A stretch of 64,000 bases of DNA from CAWBLP01 sp963789495 (GTDB taxonomy: Bacteria; Pseudomonadota; Alphaproteobacteria; Acetobacterales; Acetobacteraceae): positions 310,001-374,000 of the forward strand of contig CAWBLP010000008.1 of NCBI GenBank assembly GCA_963789495.1. The letters are read 5' to 3'. Below, in pieces: positions 46,655-56,176 of this stretch (within the stretch, counting starts at the first letter, position 1; each line of letters begins with the position of its first letter). The notes under the pieces were generated by a model. It was not told the DNA's origin and ran no database searches. It saw only the letters and a program-made list of their open reading frames with translations. A program made the translations under genes and the position numbers.

Positions 46655-49201
46655 GTGGGAAATGCAAACGGGTCGGCGCTGCAATTTGACGAGCGCCTGT
46701 CGCGACTGCACTTCTCGCCGATCAACGCGTCCTTCCGGCTGTACGGCTATGTCGACGGCGTGCACGGACGATGCGTGGACGGCTGGATCTTCGATGCAGT
46801 CTCCCCCACCAGCAAACTGACCGTCGACGTCTATGACGGCGCAACCAGGCTCGGCTCGGCGCGGGCAGGATTGTTTCGTGCCGACCTGGATGCCATCGGC
46901 ATTGCCAACGGCGACCACGCATTCCGGTTCGAACTTCCCGCGGAAATCTTCGACGGCAATCCGCACGAAATAACGGTGCGGCTGCAAAATTCCGACCTGT
47001 CGTTGCCTGGCAGCCCGCGCCGCCTCTCCACCCAGGCTTTGGATGACACCGCGGCCATGCCGATGCTTGCCGCTGCGACAGCCGAACCCGCGGAACTACC
47101 CGACCGCGACGATCTGATCCTGCGGTCCCTGCATGCGATTACCGAAGCCTTGATCGCCCAGACCGGCGTGCTGCAATCGCTGCTGGGACGCGCATCCTCC
47201 CTGCCCCCACCGACCATGGCGGAGGCACAACCTCCCATGCTGGCTCCGGCCGCACAGCATGTGTCTGTTCGGGCGCCGGCACCGGATCCGCGGATCGCAG
47301 AGATCCTCGACCGCCCAGTTGGCCAGCATGACTACATCGTCTTCGGCATCATCGACTGGAGCTTTCGCACGCAGCGACCGCAGCACCTTGCCACCCGCCT
47401 TGCTGAGATGGGCAACCGGGTGTTTTACGTTGGTGTCACCTTCGCGCCGTTGCAGGATGGCGCTGCCCGGTTCGAGATCAGCGCGCAGCCAGCCGATGGC
47501 GTGTTCGAGATCAGGCTGTGCTGCCGGGACACACCGCCGGTGGTCTATAACGGCTTCGATGATCCCGATCAGCTGGCCGATCTGATCAGCGCTATGCTCA
47601 GCATGGTCGCAACGCTGAAACTGCAGCGCCCGGTGTGTCTGGTGCAGCTGCCGAGCTGGTATCCGATCGCCGGCAGCATTCCTGGCGCATCGCTGATCTT
47701 CGACTGCCTCGATCACCTGGCCGGTTTCAGCGGCGTCGCACCGAAGGTCGTCGAGCTGGAGCAAAAGCTGATCGAGGACGCGGACAGCGTCGTTGTCACC
47801 TCGGACTTTCTCGCCGACATGGTCGGCCGGCACCGCTCGTTCGACACCATCCGCAATGCCGTGGACGTACGCTATTTTTCGCAACGCCCGGAGACGGTGT
47901 TCCAACCGGATGGGCATCCGGTAATCGGCTATTTTGGCGCCATCGCCGAATGGTTCGATATGGAGCTCGTCGCCTATTGCGCGCGCCGCCATCCGAAATG
48001 GCAATTCGTGCTGATCGGTGCAGCGGATTCCTGCGACGTATCCGCTGTTGCCGCGCTGCCGAACGTGACCTTCCTCGGTGAGAAGCCATACGCGGACCTC
48101 ACGCATTACCTGTACGCGTTCGACGTGTGCCTGATTCCCTTCAAGCTGATGGATCTGACGCGTGCCACCAACCCGGTGAAGGTTTACGAGTATCTGTGCG
48201 CCGGCAAGCCGGTGGTGGCGACCGATCTGCCGGAGTTGCGGCGCTTGCCGCCCAATATGGTGGAACTCGCGCACTCCCCGGCCGAGTTCGACAGAGCCAT
48301 TGTCCATGCGCTACGCAACAACAAGGATCCCGCAGCCGTACGGCGTCGCCAGGGCTGGGCTGCGCGGCATTCCTGGGACGTCCGGGCGCGCAAGCTCGCC
48401 GGCGTCGTCGCCCGGCAGTATCCGCCGGTCAGCATCGTGGTTGTCTGTTACAACAACCTGGCATTCACCAGGGCCTGCCTGAAAAGCCTGCTGGTGTTCT
48501 CCGACTATCCGGACCTGGAGATCATTTGCGTCGACAATGGTTCGACCGACGGCACCGGCGCGTTCCTCGATACGTTTTCCCAACGGCACCCGTCGGTGCG
48601 TGTTGTTCACCATCCGGACAATCTGGGTTTCGCCGCCGGCAACAATGCCGGCATGCGCGAAGCGCGCGGCGAGTTCGTCGTGCTGCTCAACAACGATACC
48701 TACGTCACCCAGGGCTGGGTGCGCGACCTGATCAGGCCGATGCTGCGCTATCCGGATATCGGCATGACCGGTCCGCTCACCAATATGACCGGGAACGAAC
48801 AGAAAATCGCGATCGTGTATTCCAACATGGAGGAAATGGCGCAGCGCGGCGCCGGCTTCACCGCAATACGGCGACGCCATCTGTTTCCGGTCGGCAATCT
48901 GGCCTTCTTCTGCGTCGCCATCCGTCGGCAGGTCATCGACAAGGTCGGTGCGCTGGATGAAAGCTACGGCACGGGCTATTTCGAGGATGACGATTACTGC
49001 ATGCGGGTCCGCGATGCCGGATATCGCCTGGTTGTGTGCGACGACGTGTTCATCCACCACCATCATTCGGCGTCTTTCAACCTGATGGGTGAATCAACGC
49101 GCACGGAACTGATGAAGCGAAACCGTCGAACCTTCGAAAAGCGCTGGGGCCGCTGGACGCCGCATAAATACCGCCAGGAGCCCGGGTTCGGCGAGGCCTG
49201 A
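46655..49201 (+). CDS. Bifunctional glycosyltransferase: N-terminal beta domain, GT-B, then GT2 (GT-A)
   Basis: 848 residues from a GTG with GGGAG upstream. Residues about 25-110 form a small beta-rich module (YVDGVHGRCVDGWIFD). Residues about 227-585 are a GT-B glycosyltransferase (FRTQRPQHLATRLAEMGNRV; nucleotide-sugar end YEYLCAGKPVVATDLPEL). Residues about 590-840 are a GT2 domain with VSIVVVCYNN, DNGSTDGT (about 626), the metal-binding LNNDTYV (about 678) and the ED of YFEDDDYCMR. Two sugars can therefore be added by one chain, likely for a cell-surface polymer or rhamnan-type chain. No membrane helix is seen, so it is cytoplasmic. Confidence 0.87.
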   Translation: MGNANGSALQFDERLSRLHFSPINASFRLYGYVDGVHGRCVDGWIFDAVSPTSKLTVDVYDGATRLGSARAGLFRADLDAIGIANGDHAFRFELPAEIFDGNPHEITVRLQNSDLSLPGSPRRLSTQALDDTAAMPMLAAATAEPAELPDRDDLILRSLHAITEALIAQTGVLQSLLGRASSLPPPTMAEAQPPMLAPAAQHVSVRAPAPDPRIAEILDRPVGQHDYIVFGIIDWSFRTQRPQHLATRLAEMGNRVFYVGVTFAPLQDGAARFEISAQPADGVFEIRLCCRDTPPVVYNGFDDPDQLADLISAMLSMVATLKLQRPVCLVQLPSWYPIAGSIPGASLIFDCLDHLAGFSGVAPKVVELEQKLIEDADSVVVTSDFLADMVGRHRSFDTIRNAVDVRYFSQRPETVFQPDGHPVIGYFGAIAEWFDMELVAYCARRHPKWQFVLIGAADSCDVSAVAALPNVTFLGEKPYADLTHYLYAFDVCLIPFKLMDLTRATNPVKVYEYLCAGKPVVATDLPELRRLPPNMVELAHSPAEFDRAIVHALRNNKDPAAVRRRQGWAARHSWDVRARKLAGVVARQYPPVSIVVVCYNNLAFTRACLKSLLVFSDYPDLEIICVDNGSTDGTGAFLDTFSQRHPSVRVVHHPDNLGFAAGNNAGMREARGEFVVLLNNDTYVTQGWVRDLIRPMLRYPDIGMTGPLTNMTGNEQKIAIVYSNMEEMAQRGAGFTAIRRRHLFPVGNLAFFCVAIRRQVIDKVGALDESYGTGYFEDDDYCMRVRDAGYRLVVCDDVFIHHHHSASFNLMGESTRTELMKRNRRTFEKRWGRWTPHKYRQEPGFGEA

Positions 49202-49207
49202 CGCATC

Positions 49208-49939
49208 ATGGATCACTGGCACAGCGCGGCCGGCGGCGTGTTTGTATGCGGCTCGCCGTTCACCGAGGTCAGCACGCTCGCCTGGGCGTTGGCGGAACAT
49301 CCGGCGTTCTGGACCTCGTCGGAGAGCCGCTTCCTGTATCGCTTGTTCGGCAGCCGCGCCGGGCTGGAACGTCCCTATCTGTTCGATGTGTATACCACCT
49401 GCACCGAAGACGGCGCCTGGCTGCGCGCCAATGCCGTGCCGTATGCGGAATTTCTTGCCACGCTCGGCGCCGGGATCAACCGGCTGTTCCAGGGGCGCGC
49501 GGGACGCAAACGCTGGGTGGACAACTCGCCTGAGAATGCGCTGCTGCTGGACGAGCTGCTGAATATGTTCCCAGACGCGTGCTGTGTCGGACTGCTGCAG
49601 CCCGTGCGCACCGCCGCGTTCATCGAAACAAAGCGCCACGGGCACCTGCCGGCATCCCATCTGCAGGAGCTGACCGCGTCGAACGCACTTTATACCGAGC
49701 GTCTGGTGGCCGCCGCAGAGACCTGGCCGGATCGCGTTTATCTGCTGGAAGAGACAGAGCTGTTCTCCCGCCCTGAGGCGGCTCTGAGTGATCTGCTGGA
49801 CTTCCTCGGCGAGGAGAACAATGCAGCCGTCGCCACAGGCTTTGCACAGCGCTTGCTGCGCCTCGACATGACGTTGTCCGAGGCGCGCGATGCGTTGGCT
49901 CGGTTCGAGCACACGCAACCGGCGGAGTTCGTTGCGTAA
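49208..49939 (+). CDS. Degenerate sulfotransferase-fold paralogue
   Basis: 243 residues starting 6 bases after the glycosyltransferase stop. Same layout as the sulfotransferase at 44.4 kb, including the internal match WVDNSPEN to WVDGSPEN. However, the PAPS loop GCPRSGTS reads GSPFTEVS, without the basic residue, and the VRDP segment reads LQPV. Sulfo-transfer is therefore doubtful; it may be a partner subunit or a binding protein. Confidence 0.65.
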   Translation: MDHWHSAAGGVFVCGSPFTEVSTLAWALAEHPAFWTSSESRFLYRLFGSRAGLERPYLFDVYTTCTEDGAWLRANAVPYAEFLATLGAGINRLFQGRAGRKRWVDNSPENALLLDELLNMFPDACCVGLLQPVRTAAFIETKRHGHLPASHLQELTASNALYTERLVAAAETWPDRVYLLEETELFSRPEAALSDLLDFLGEENNAAVATGFAQRLLRLDMTLSEARDALARFEHTQPAEFVA

Positions 49940-50077
49940 GCGACCGGTCGCGTAGGCCGCCTGATCCACACCACCGCGTCTTGCTCACCGCCCGCCCACA
50001 TGGAATCGTTCATCCGCTGCTCGGCCATCGGGTCCGGGCCAATACCCGGCGCACACCGCCGGCGGGAGGACGACGCC

Positions 50078-50818
50078 GTGATCGAGCAGACCCTGGATAT
50101 CGGCACCCAGGATGGCGCGATGGAAAGTTTCATCTGTCATCCGGACCGTGGCGGCCCGCATCCCGTCGTGTTTCTTCTGATGGATGCACCCGGCATTCGC
50201 GAAGAGCTGCGCGACATGGCCCGACGGCTCTGTACGGTCGGCTATTACACGGTGCTGCCCAACTTGTACTATCGGGCCGGCCGTGATACGATCTACGGTC
50301 CCGACGTGCTGCAGCACGGCAGCGCGGAACGTGAGCGGATGCGGGCGGTTCGAACCAAAATGACGATCCCGCCGGTGATGAGCGATATCGCCGCCATGCT
50401 GCGCTTCGTCGACGCACAGGATGAAGCAAAGCCTGGCCCGGTCGGCGCGCATGGCTACTGCATGAGCGGCCCCTATGCGCTGGCGGCGGCCGCGCGCTTC
50501 CCCGATCGCGTCGCGGCCGCGGCGTCGTTTTACGGCACCTGGCTGGTCAGCGATGCCGAGGAAAGCCCGCATCTGAGCCTGGCGAAGGCCAAGGGCGAGC
50601 TCTACATCGGCTGTGCCGAACATGACGAACTGGCACCGCTGCCGATGGTGGAAGAGCTTCGCAAGCTGTTTGCGGCATCGGGCAATCCGGGCGAGTTGGA
50701 ATTGTACCCGACCGTGCATCACGGCTTCGCCTTCCCGCAGCGCTGGTGCTACGACAAGCCGGCTGCGGAACGGCATTGGGAACGGCTGATCGCCCTCTAC
50801 CGGCGGCGCCTGGGCTGA
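50078..50818 (+). CDS. Dienelactone hydrolase-family protein
   Basis: 246 residues from GTG 50078, with GGGAGGA upstream. Alpha/beta hydrolase with a cysteine nucleophile in GYCMSG as in dienelactone hydrolase, aspartate in CAEHDELA and histidine in VHHGFAF. It opens lactone or ester rings of catabolic intermediates in the cytoplasm. First of three same-direction catabolic-type genes. Confidence 0.87.
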   Translation: MIEQTLDIGTQDGAMESFICHPDRGGPHPVVFLLMDAPGIREELRDMARRLCTVGYYTVLPNLYYRAGRDTIYGPDVLQHGSAERERMRAVRTKMTIPPVMSDIAAMLRFVDAQDEAKPGPVGAHGYCMSGPYALAAAARFPDRVAAAASFYGTWLVSDAEESPHLSLAKAKGELYIGCAEHDELAPLPMVEELRKLFAASGNPGELELYPTVHHGFAFPQRWCYDKPAAERHWERLIALYRRRLG

Positions 50819-50965
50819 AGCCGTGCAGCCAAGGTACCGCGTCGCAGGGCCACGAGCATGGTCCCGACACGCCATTGCCATGCTCCCCCCAGCCGCGCCT
50901 AATTCGCCAGCACGATGCGGAGGAAACACGATGCGCGCGCAATACACGCCGCCGATGGCCACGCG

Positions 50966-51739
50966 ATGACTCGTCGGATCACCGTCTCCGGCGTTGAACT
51001 GGAGGTCGAATCGCATGGCGCCGGCCGCCCGCTGCTGTTCCTGCATGGCGGTGATGGACTGCGGCCGCGGCATCCCTGGTTGGACCAACTCGCCGCGAAG
51101 TTCCGCGTCATCGCCCCGCATCATCCCGGCTTCGGCAACTCTGCGCTGCCGGACTGGATCGGAACGGTCGACGATCTTGCCTATTTGTATCTTGACCTTG
51201 CGGCGGAGCTCGACCTGACCGACGCGGTCCTGGTGGGCAACTGCTTCGGCGGCTGGGTCGCGGCCGAGATCGCCGTGCGCAGCACGCAGCGCTTCGGCTG
51301 CGTCGTGCTGGCCGATCCGCTGGGGATCAAGGTGGGCGGCGTCACCGAGCGTGATATCGCCGACATGCATGCGATCACGCGCGATGAGTTCATGCGCCTG
51401 GCCTGGGCCGACCCGACGCGCGGTACGATCGACTACACGCAGATGCCGGAGGATCAGCTCGCCGCCATCGTGCGCGGCCGGGAGGCACTGGCGCTGTTCG
51501 GCTGGAAGCCGTACATGCACAATCCGCGACTGAAACGCTGGCTGCATCGGATCGATCGCCCGAGTTTGCTGCTGTGGGGCGAGCAGGATCGCATCGTGAC
51601 GCCGGCCTATGGCAAGGCGTGGCGTGATGAAATCCCCGGTGCGGCGCTGGAGCTGATCCAGGACGCCGGGCACTTCCCACATTGGGAACAGCCCGCGGTG
51701 TTCGCCGATCGCGTTTCCACCTTCGCGCACTCGCACTGA
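50966..51739 (+). CDS. Alpha/beta hydrolase with Cys at the nucleophile position
   Basis: 257 residues from ATG 50966 (an earlier in-frame start at 50915 is possible). Fold markers: FLHGGDGLRPRHPW (oxyanion loop), the elbow GNCFGGW, aspartate in WGEQDRIV and histidine in DAGHFPHWE. Resembles the meta-cleavage-product hydrolases, but those carry serine in GNSxGG. It sits between the dienelactone-hydrolase-like gene and the monooxygenase gene (15 bases from the latter). Confidence 0.82.
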   Translation: MTRRITVSGVELEVESHGAGRPLLFLHGGDGLRPRHPWLDQLAAKFRVIAPHHPGFGNSALPDWIGTVDDLAYLYLDLAAELDLTDAVLVGNCFGGWVAAEIAVRSTQRFGCVVLADPLGIKVGGVTERDIADMHAITRDEFMRLAWADPTRGTIDYTQMPEDQLAAIVRGREALALFGWKPYMHNPRLKRWLHRIDRPSLLLWGEQDRIVTPAYGKAWRDEIPGAALELIQDAGHFPHWEQPAVFADRVSTFAHSH

Positions 51740-51754
51740 CAGGCAGGACGGACC

Positions 51755-52921
51755 ATGCGCTGCTGGTATTTCTCCGAAATGGCCTATCACCCGGCGTGGG
51801 AGGAAGGGCTCAGGCGCGGCTCGATGCGCGTCGTGCTACCCAATGAGAACGTGGATCCCCAGGTCGCGCACACGCTGCTCAACCGCTATCTCGACGAGTT
51901 CGCCCTGTGTGACGAAGTCGGGCTGGACATCATGGTGAACGAGCACCACAGCACTGCGACCTGCATGACTGTCTCGGTGCCGATGGCATTGGCGGCGATT
52001 GCGCGCGAAACGAAGAAAGCGCGGCTGCTGACACTGGGCAATCCGATCGCCAACCGTCCCGACCCGGTGCGCGTTGCCGAGGAAATGGCCTGGCTGGATT
52101 GTCTTTCGGGCGGTCGGCTGGAGATGGGGCTGGTCAAAGGCGCGCCTTATGAAATTGCTCCCGCGAACAGCAATCCCGCGCGCCTGATGCGGCGTTATTG
52201 GGAAGCGCATGATCTGATCCTGAAGGCCTTGTCCACAACCGATGGGCCGTTCAACTGGGAAGGCGAGTATTTCCACTACCGGAACGTGAACATCTGGCCG
52301 CGACCGATTCAGCAGCCGGCGCCGCCGGTGTGGATGACCGGCATGAGCGTGGAGAGCGGCCGGTTGGCTGCGCAACGCCGGCACGTCATCGGCACCTTGC
52401 TGTCCGCCGGCACCGCCAAACCGATGTATGACATGTATCGTCAGACCGCGCGGGAGAACGGCTGGGAAGCCGGCCCGGATCGAATGGCCTATGCCGCCGT
52501 GGTGGGCGTCGGTCACACCAGCGACGAAGGACTGCGCCGCGCCGACCAGATTGCAGATTACGTGCGCACCGCGCCGGTCGTGGCGGAGCCGTTCACCAAC
52601 CCGCCAGGCTACAACTCGGTCGCTGCGAATGTCGCAATCCTGAAAGCAGGGCCGCGCGCGCATCGCATCGTCAAGGATCGCGCCGGCAACATGATCGACC
52701 ACCGTAAGGCGACCGTGCAGCAATTCATGGATACCGACACCGTGTTCGCCGGTACCCCGGATGAAGTCTACCATCAGATCACCGCGTTCAGTGCCCGCAT
52801 GGGCGGCGTCGGCCATCTGCTGTTCTTTGGCCAGGGCGGGTTCCTCAGCCACCAGGACGCGGTCGAGAACATCAGGCTGTTCGGGCAGGAAGTCGCACCG
52901 CGCCTGCGCGACCTGAACTGA
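51755..52921 (+). CDS. LLM-class flavin-dependent monooxygenase
   Basis: 388 residues. Bacterial luciferase-like TIM barrel: N-terminal strand MRCWYFSEMAYHP, conserved NEHHSTATCM, RPDPVRVAEEMAWLDCLSGGRLEMGL and a later MTGMSVESGRLAAQ. Uses reduced FMN, supplied by a reductase, and oxygen. With the two upstream hydrolases it suggests oxidative breakdown of a cyclic or aromatic compound, followed by hydrolysis; the compound is unknown. Confidence 0.88.
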   Translation: MRCWYFSEMAYHPAWEEGLRRGSMRVVLPNENVDPQVAHTLLNRYLDEFALCDEVGLDIMVNEHHSTATCMTVSVPMALAAIARETKKARLLTLGNPIANRPDPVRVAEEMAWLDCLSGGRLEMGLVKGAPYEIAPANSNPARLMRRYWEAHDLILKALSTTDGPFNWEGEYFHYRNVNIWPRPIQQPAPPVWMTGMSVESGRLAAQRRHVIGTLLSAGTAKPMYDMYRQTARENGWEAGPDRMAYAAVVGVGHTSDEGLRRADQIADYVRTAPVVAEPFTNPPGYNSVAANVAILKAGPRAHRIVKDRAGNMIDHRKATVQQFMDTDTVFAGTPDEVYHQITAFSARMGGVGHLLFFGQGGFLSHQDAVENIRLFGQEVAPRLRDLN

Positions 52922-53006
52922 CTGCCGGCGCAGTCAATTGACACTTGCCCGAAAGGAGAGCGGCGCGTATTCGGTCAAGGGCCGCCTTCTCATCGACTGT
53001 CAGTTC

Positions 53007-53731
53007 ATGCTCGCCAGCGCCTCCGCCTCACAGTCGCGAACGCCCGATTGTCTCACGAGGATTGAGACGTTGCTGCGGCTCGTGCCGGCGTTCGAGGCAC
53101 TTCCCCACCCGGTGCTGCAACGCCTCGGCGCGATGTGCAGCCTGATCGAGGTGGATGAAGCCCAGCCCGTGTGCCGCGAAGGCGAGCCGGCAGACGCGCT
53201 GATGATTCTGCTGCAGGGCACGATCGCGCTGTTCGGCGCGGCGGCCAACGGCAACCGGGCCGTGGTCGAACTGATCGACACGAGGGCGCCGATCCTGCTG
53301 GCCACGGTCCTCGCGGGGCTGCCATATCCGATGAGCGCCGAGGCGGTCTCGCCCTGCCAGTTGCTGCAAATGAATGCGGATGGCCTGCATGATCTGATGG
53401 CGACCTCGACGCAATTGACAACGTGCCTGGTTCGCGCCCAGGCGCAGGACTTTGGCGCCATGGTGCGCCAGGTCTGCGACCTGAAGCTGCGGACCGCGTC
53501 CGAGCGACTGGCATCCTTTCTGCTGTCGCTGTCGCGCGACCAGCACACCACGACGGCGCAGCTTCGCCTGCCGGTGCGCAAGCACTGTTGGCCGCACAGC
53601 TTGGCTGTGGACAGGAGAATTTGTCGCGCGCTTTCGCTGCCTTGCGCAGCTTCGGAGTCGAAACTCACGGCATGCGGGTTATACTGCATGATATTCCGCG
53701 TTTGCGTGCCTTCGCTCTTACGGGAGTATAA
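53007..53731 (+). pseudogene. Crp/Fnr-family regulator, one frameshift
   Basis: Residues about 10-150 form a cyclic-nucleotide-binding-type beta barrel (FEALPHPVLQRLGAMCSLIEV; CREGEPADALMILLQGTIALFG), then a dimer helix. The winged helix is split: the first frame ends in LRLPVRK, and the recognition part (ALLAAQLGCGQENLSRAFAALR) is in another frame. One missing base at about 53582 explains this. No N-terminal cysteines for an iron-sulfur cluster, so not FNR itself. ATG 53007 is chosen; an upstream TTG at 52938 is possible. Confidence 0.78.
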
Positions 53732-53763
53732 CGTCGAACGCCGGAACCCAGAGGCGTGAGCCC

Positions 53764-53917
53764 GTGATCCACCCGCACCGTTCCACGAACCGTGACGTGA
53801 TCCTGCAGTGGATCCGGCGGCTGCGGCCGATCATCTATCTGGCCTGCGCCCTCGCCCTCCTGGAGGATCTGACCCACAGCGACACGCTGGCCTTCGGATT
53901 GTTCTACATTCCGTTAG
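53764..53917 (+). pseudogene. Histidine kinase-like gene, 5' part, split by IS5 element
   Basis: GTG start, 51 residues (RSTNRDVILQWIRRLRPIIYLA ... TLAFGLFYIPL), including the start of a membrane region. The frame runs into the insertion sequence at 53918. Joining across the duplicated TTAG continues the same frame (...YIPL-VSTALLSRDRR). Confidence 0.75.
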
Positions 53918-55219
53918 CAGGCTGCTGAAAAACCCCTTGCTTCGACGCGGCGGCATCTGATTCGATGCCCTATCGGATTGACAGCCTCGGGTAGCCTCAA
54001 TGCGCGGTTCTGACGAACGACGCGACGGACTTTTCAGCTATGTGCGGCCGGAGAGCCGGATCCCCCAGACCCATCCGTTGCGGGTGATCCGAACGCTGGC
54101 AGACGAGGCCCTGCAGTCGCTCAACGACCGGTTCGCGGCGCTGTATTCCGAGAACGGCCGTCCCTCGATCCCACCCGAGCAGTTGCTGCGCGCGCTGTTG
54201 CTGCAAGCCTTCTACACCATCCGTTCCGAGCGTCAGCTGATGGAGCAGTTGAACTACAATCTGCTGTTCCGCTGGTTCGTCGGCCTGTCGGTGGACGATC
54301 CGGTCTGGGTGCCGACCGTCTTCAGCAAGAACCGCGACCGGCTGCTGGAGGGCGACATCGCGGCGGCGTTCATGTCGGCAGTGCTCAACCTGCCGCAGGT
54401 GCAGGGTCTGCTTTCGGACGAGCACTTCTCGGTTGATGGCACGCTGATCCAGGCGTGGGCCAGCATGAAGAGCTTCCGCCGCAAGGACGGCAACGACGAA
54501 CCGCCGGCACCGGGCCGCAATGGCGAGCGCAACTTCCGCGGCGAGACGCGTTCCAACGAGACACATGCCTCGACCACCGATCCGGACGCTCGTCTTGCCC
54601 GTAAATCAGGCGGACAGGAGGCGAAGCTGGGCTTCACCGGACATCTGCTTATGGAGAACCGCAACGGGCTGGTGGTGGATGCGCGCCTGACGCTGGCCAC
54701 CGGGACGGCGGAGCCGGAGGCGGCGCTGGCCATGTTGGGCGAGTTGCCTGGTTCGGACAAGAAAACCGTCGGAGCAGACAAGAACTACGACACGGCGGCG
54801 TTCGTTGCGGCAGCCCGCAAACTGAATGTGACCCCGCACGTGGCGCAGAACATCACCGCGCATCGCGGCTCGAACATCGACCGGCGCACGACGCGTCACG
54901 ATGGCTACCGGATCAGCCAGGTGATCCGCAAGCGGATCGAGGAAGCCAATGGCTGGATCAAGGAAGTCGGCGGAATGGCGCAAACGAAGTTTCGGGGTCG
55001 CGCCCGCGTAGGCTGGATGTTCATGTTCAAGGCGACGGCTTACAACCTGATCCGACTGCCGCGGCTGCTCGCGATAGGATGAGGCTGTCAGCGCTATGCC
55101 AAATGCTGGATCAGAGCCATTCTGACGCTGTGCAAATGCCTGATTCCGTCCCGACAAACCGAAAATCGAACACTGAACCTACTGGCGCCTGACGTTGCAG
55201 AGGGTTTTTCAGCAGCCTG
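53918..55219 (+). mobile_element. IS5-family insertion sequence
   Basis: 1302 bp with perfect 18-bp inverted repeats (53918-53935 and 55202-55219, caggctgctgaaaaaccc) and a TTAG duplication on both sides (53914-53917 and 55220-55223). TTAG fits the YTAR target of the IS5 subgroup. It holds one intact transposase gene, suggesting recent arrival. Confidence 0.93.
54000..55082 (+). CDS. IS5-family transposase
   Basis: 360 residues, intact. N-terminal DUF772-type region (LLRALLLQAFYTIRSERQLMEQL...WFVGLSVDDPVW), then a DDE core: D in FSVDGTLI, D in GADKNYDT and the C-terminal glutamate in KRIEEANGWIKE. The only mobile-element gene in this window besides the ISAzo13 one that reads through without a break. 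Confidence 0.93.
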   Translation: MRGSDERRDGLFSYVRPESRIPQTHPLRVIRTLADEALQSLNDRFAALYSENGRPSIPPEQLLRALLLQAFYTIRSERQLMEQLNYNLLFRWFVGLSVDDPVWVPTVFSKNRDRLLEGDIAAAFMSAVLNLPQVQGLLSDEHFSVDGTLIQAWASMKSFRRKDGNDEPPAPGRNGERNFRGETRSNETHASTTDPDARLARKSGGQEAKLGFTGHLLMENRNGLVVDARLTLATGTAEPEAALAMLGELPGSDKKTVGADKNYDTAAFVAAARKLNVTPHVAQNITAHRGSNIDRRTTRHDGYRISQVIRKRIEEANGWIKEVGGMAQTKFRGRARVGWMFMFKATAYNLIRLPRLLAIG

Positions 55220-56110
55220 TTAGTGTCCACCGCCCTGCTCAGCCGCGATCGGCGCACGGTGTGGCGGCTTGCCATCGTTGCAGTGTCATGGTGATGGCCG
55301 GCGCCCTGGTACCGGAGATCAATGCGCGCACACACGAGAGGATCAGCAATCGGGCCTTGTCGATCCTCGCGATTTTCGCGACCGCGCTCTATGTGCGGCA
55401 TGCGCAACAGACGCAGGAGCGGCTGGCCGAACAGACACGGCGAGCGGAAGAGGCAGAACGGCTGAAAACCGCATTCTTTGCCAATCTGAGCCAGGACATC
55501 AGGATGTCGCTGCATGCGATCATCCGTCTGTCGCAGTTGATGAAGCAGGACTGCCCGCCCGGGCAGCGCGAGGCATTGATCCATGTACAACGTGCCACCA
55601 GGCGCCTGCTGGCCACGATCGACAATCTGATCGATCTGACGCAGGTCGGAGAGCGGGTATTGCGTTGCGAAGCGCTCGATCTCGTCGCCGTGTTGCGTCG
55701 CGCGGTGGAAGACGTGCGGGACTATGCCGGCGAGCGCCAGATTGGCCTCGGTACTCGACGTTGCCTCCGGAATTCCGTCAGCGTTCGGCGATGTCTGGGC
55801 GGCGCGGCGGATCATCGAGAACATGATCGGCAATGCCGTGCGATTCACGCCGGCCGGTGGTGCCGTCATGGTCTCGATCGCCCATCACGACGCAGATATC
55901 GCGGTGACGGTGCCAGATACCGGCGACGGGCTGCCGGCCTCGGTGCTCGCCGGTCTTGACCGGTATCGATTGCCCGCAAAGGCCGAGAACGCTGCGGATG
56001 CCGGCGGGCCGGGAACAGGGCTCTCGCTCAGTCACCAACTCGCACGTGCGACCGACGCGGATCTGCGATTTGAGAGTTCTCCCAACGAAGGGATCTGCGC
56101 TTTCCTGTAG
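55220..56110 (+). pseudogene. Histidine kinase-like gene, 3' part, frameshifted and without the phospho-acceptor His
   Basis: Continues the gene cut by the IS. Membrane segments and a linker coiled coil (AQQTQERLAEQTRRAEEAERLK) lead to a DHp domain whose H-box reads NLSQDIRMSLHAI, with Gln where the phosphorylated His should be. The ATPase domain follows with an N-box (MIGNAVRFTPAGG), G1 (DTGDGLP) and G2 (GPGTGLSLS). Frame breaks at about 55288 and 55742 add to the IS disruption. The gene is certainly non-functional as it stands, and its product may not have been an active kinase before. Confidence 0.75.
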
Positions 56111-56176
56111 CGGTGCAAACAAAGGCCCGCTCCGAAGCCCGGCTGCCGGCCGCGTGACAGGCGGCAGAGGCGGGCG

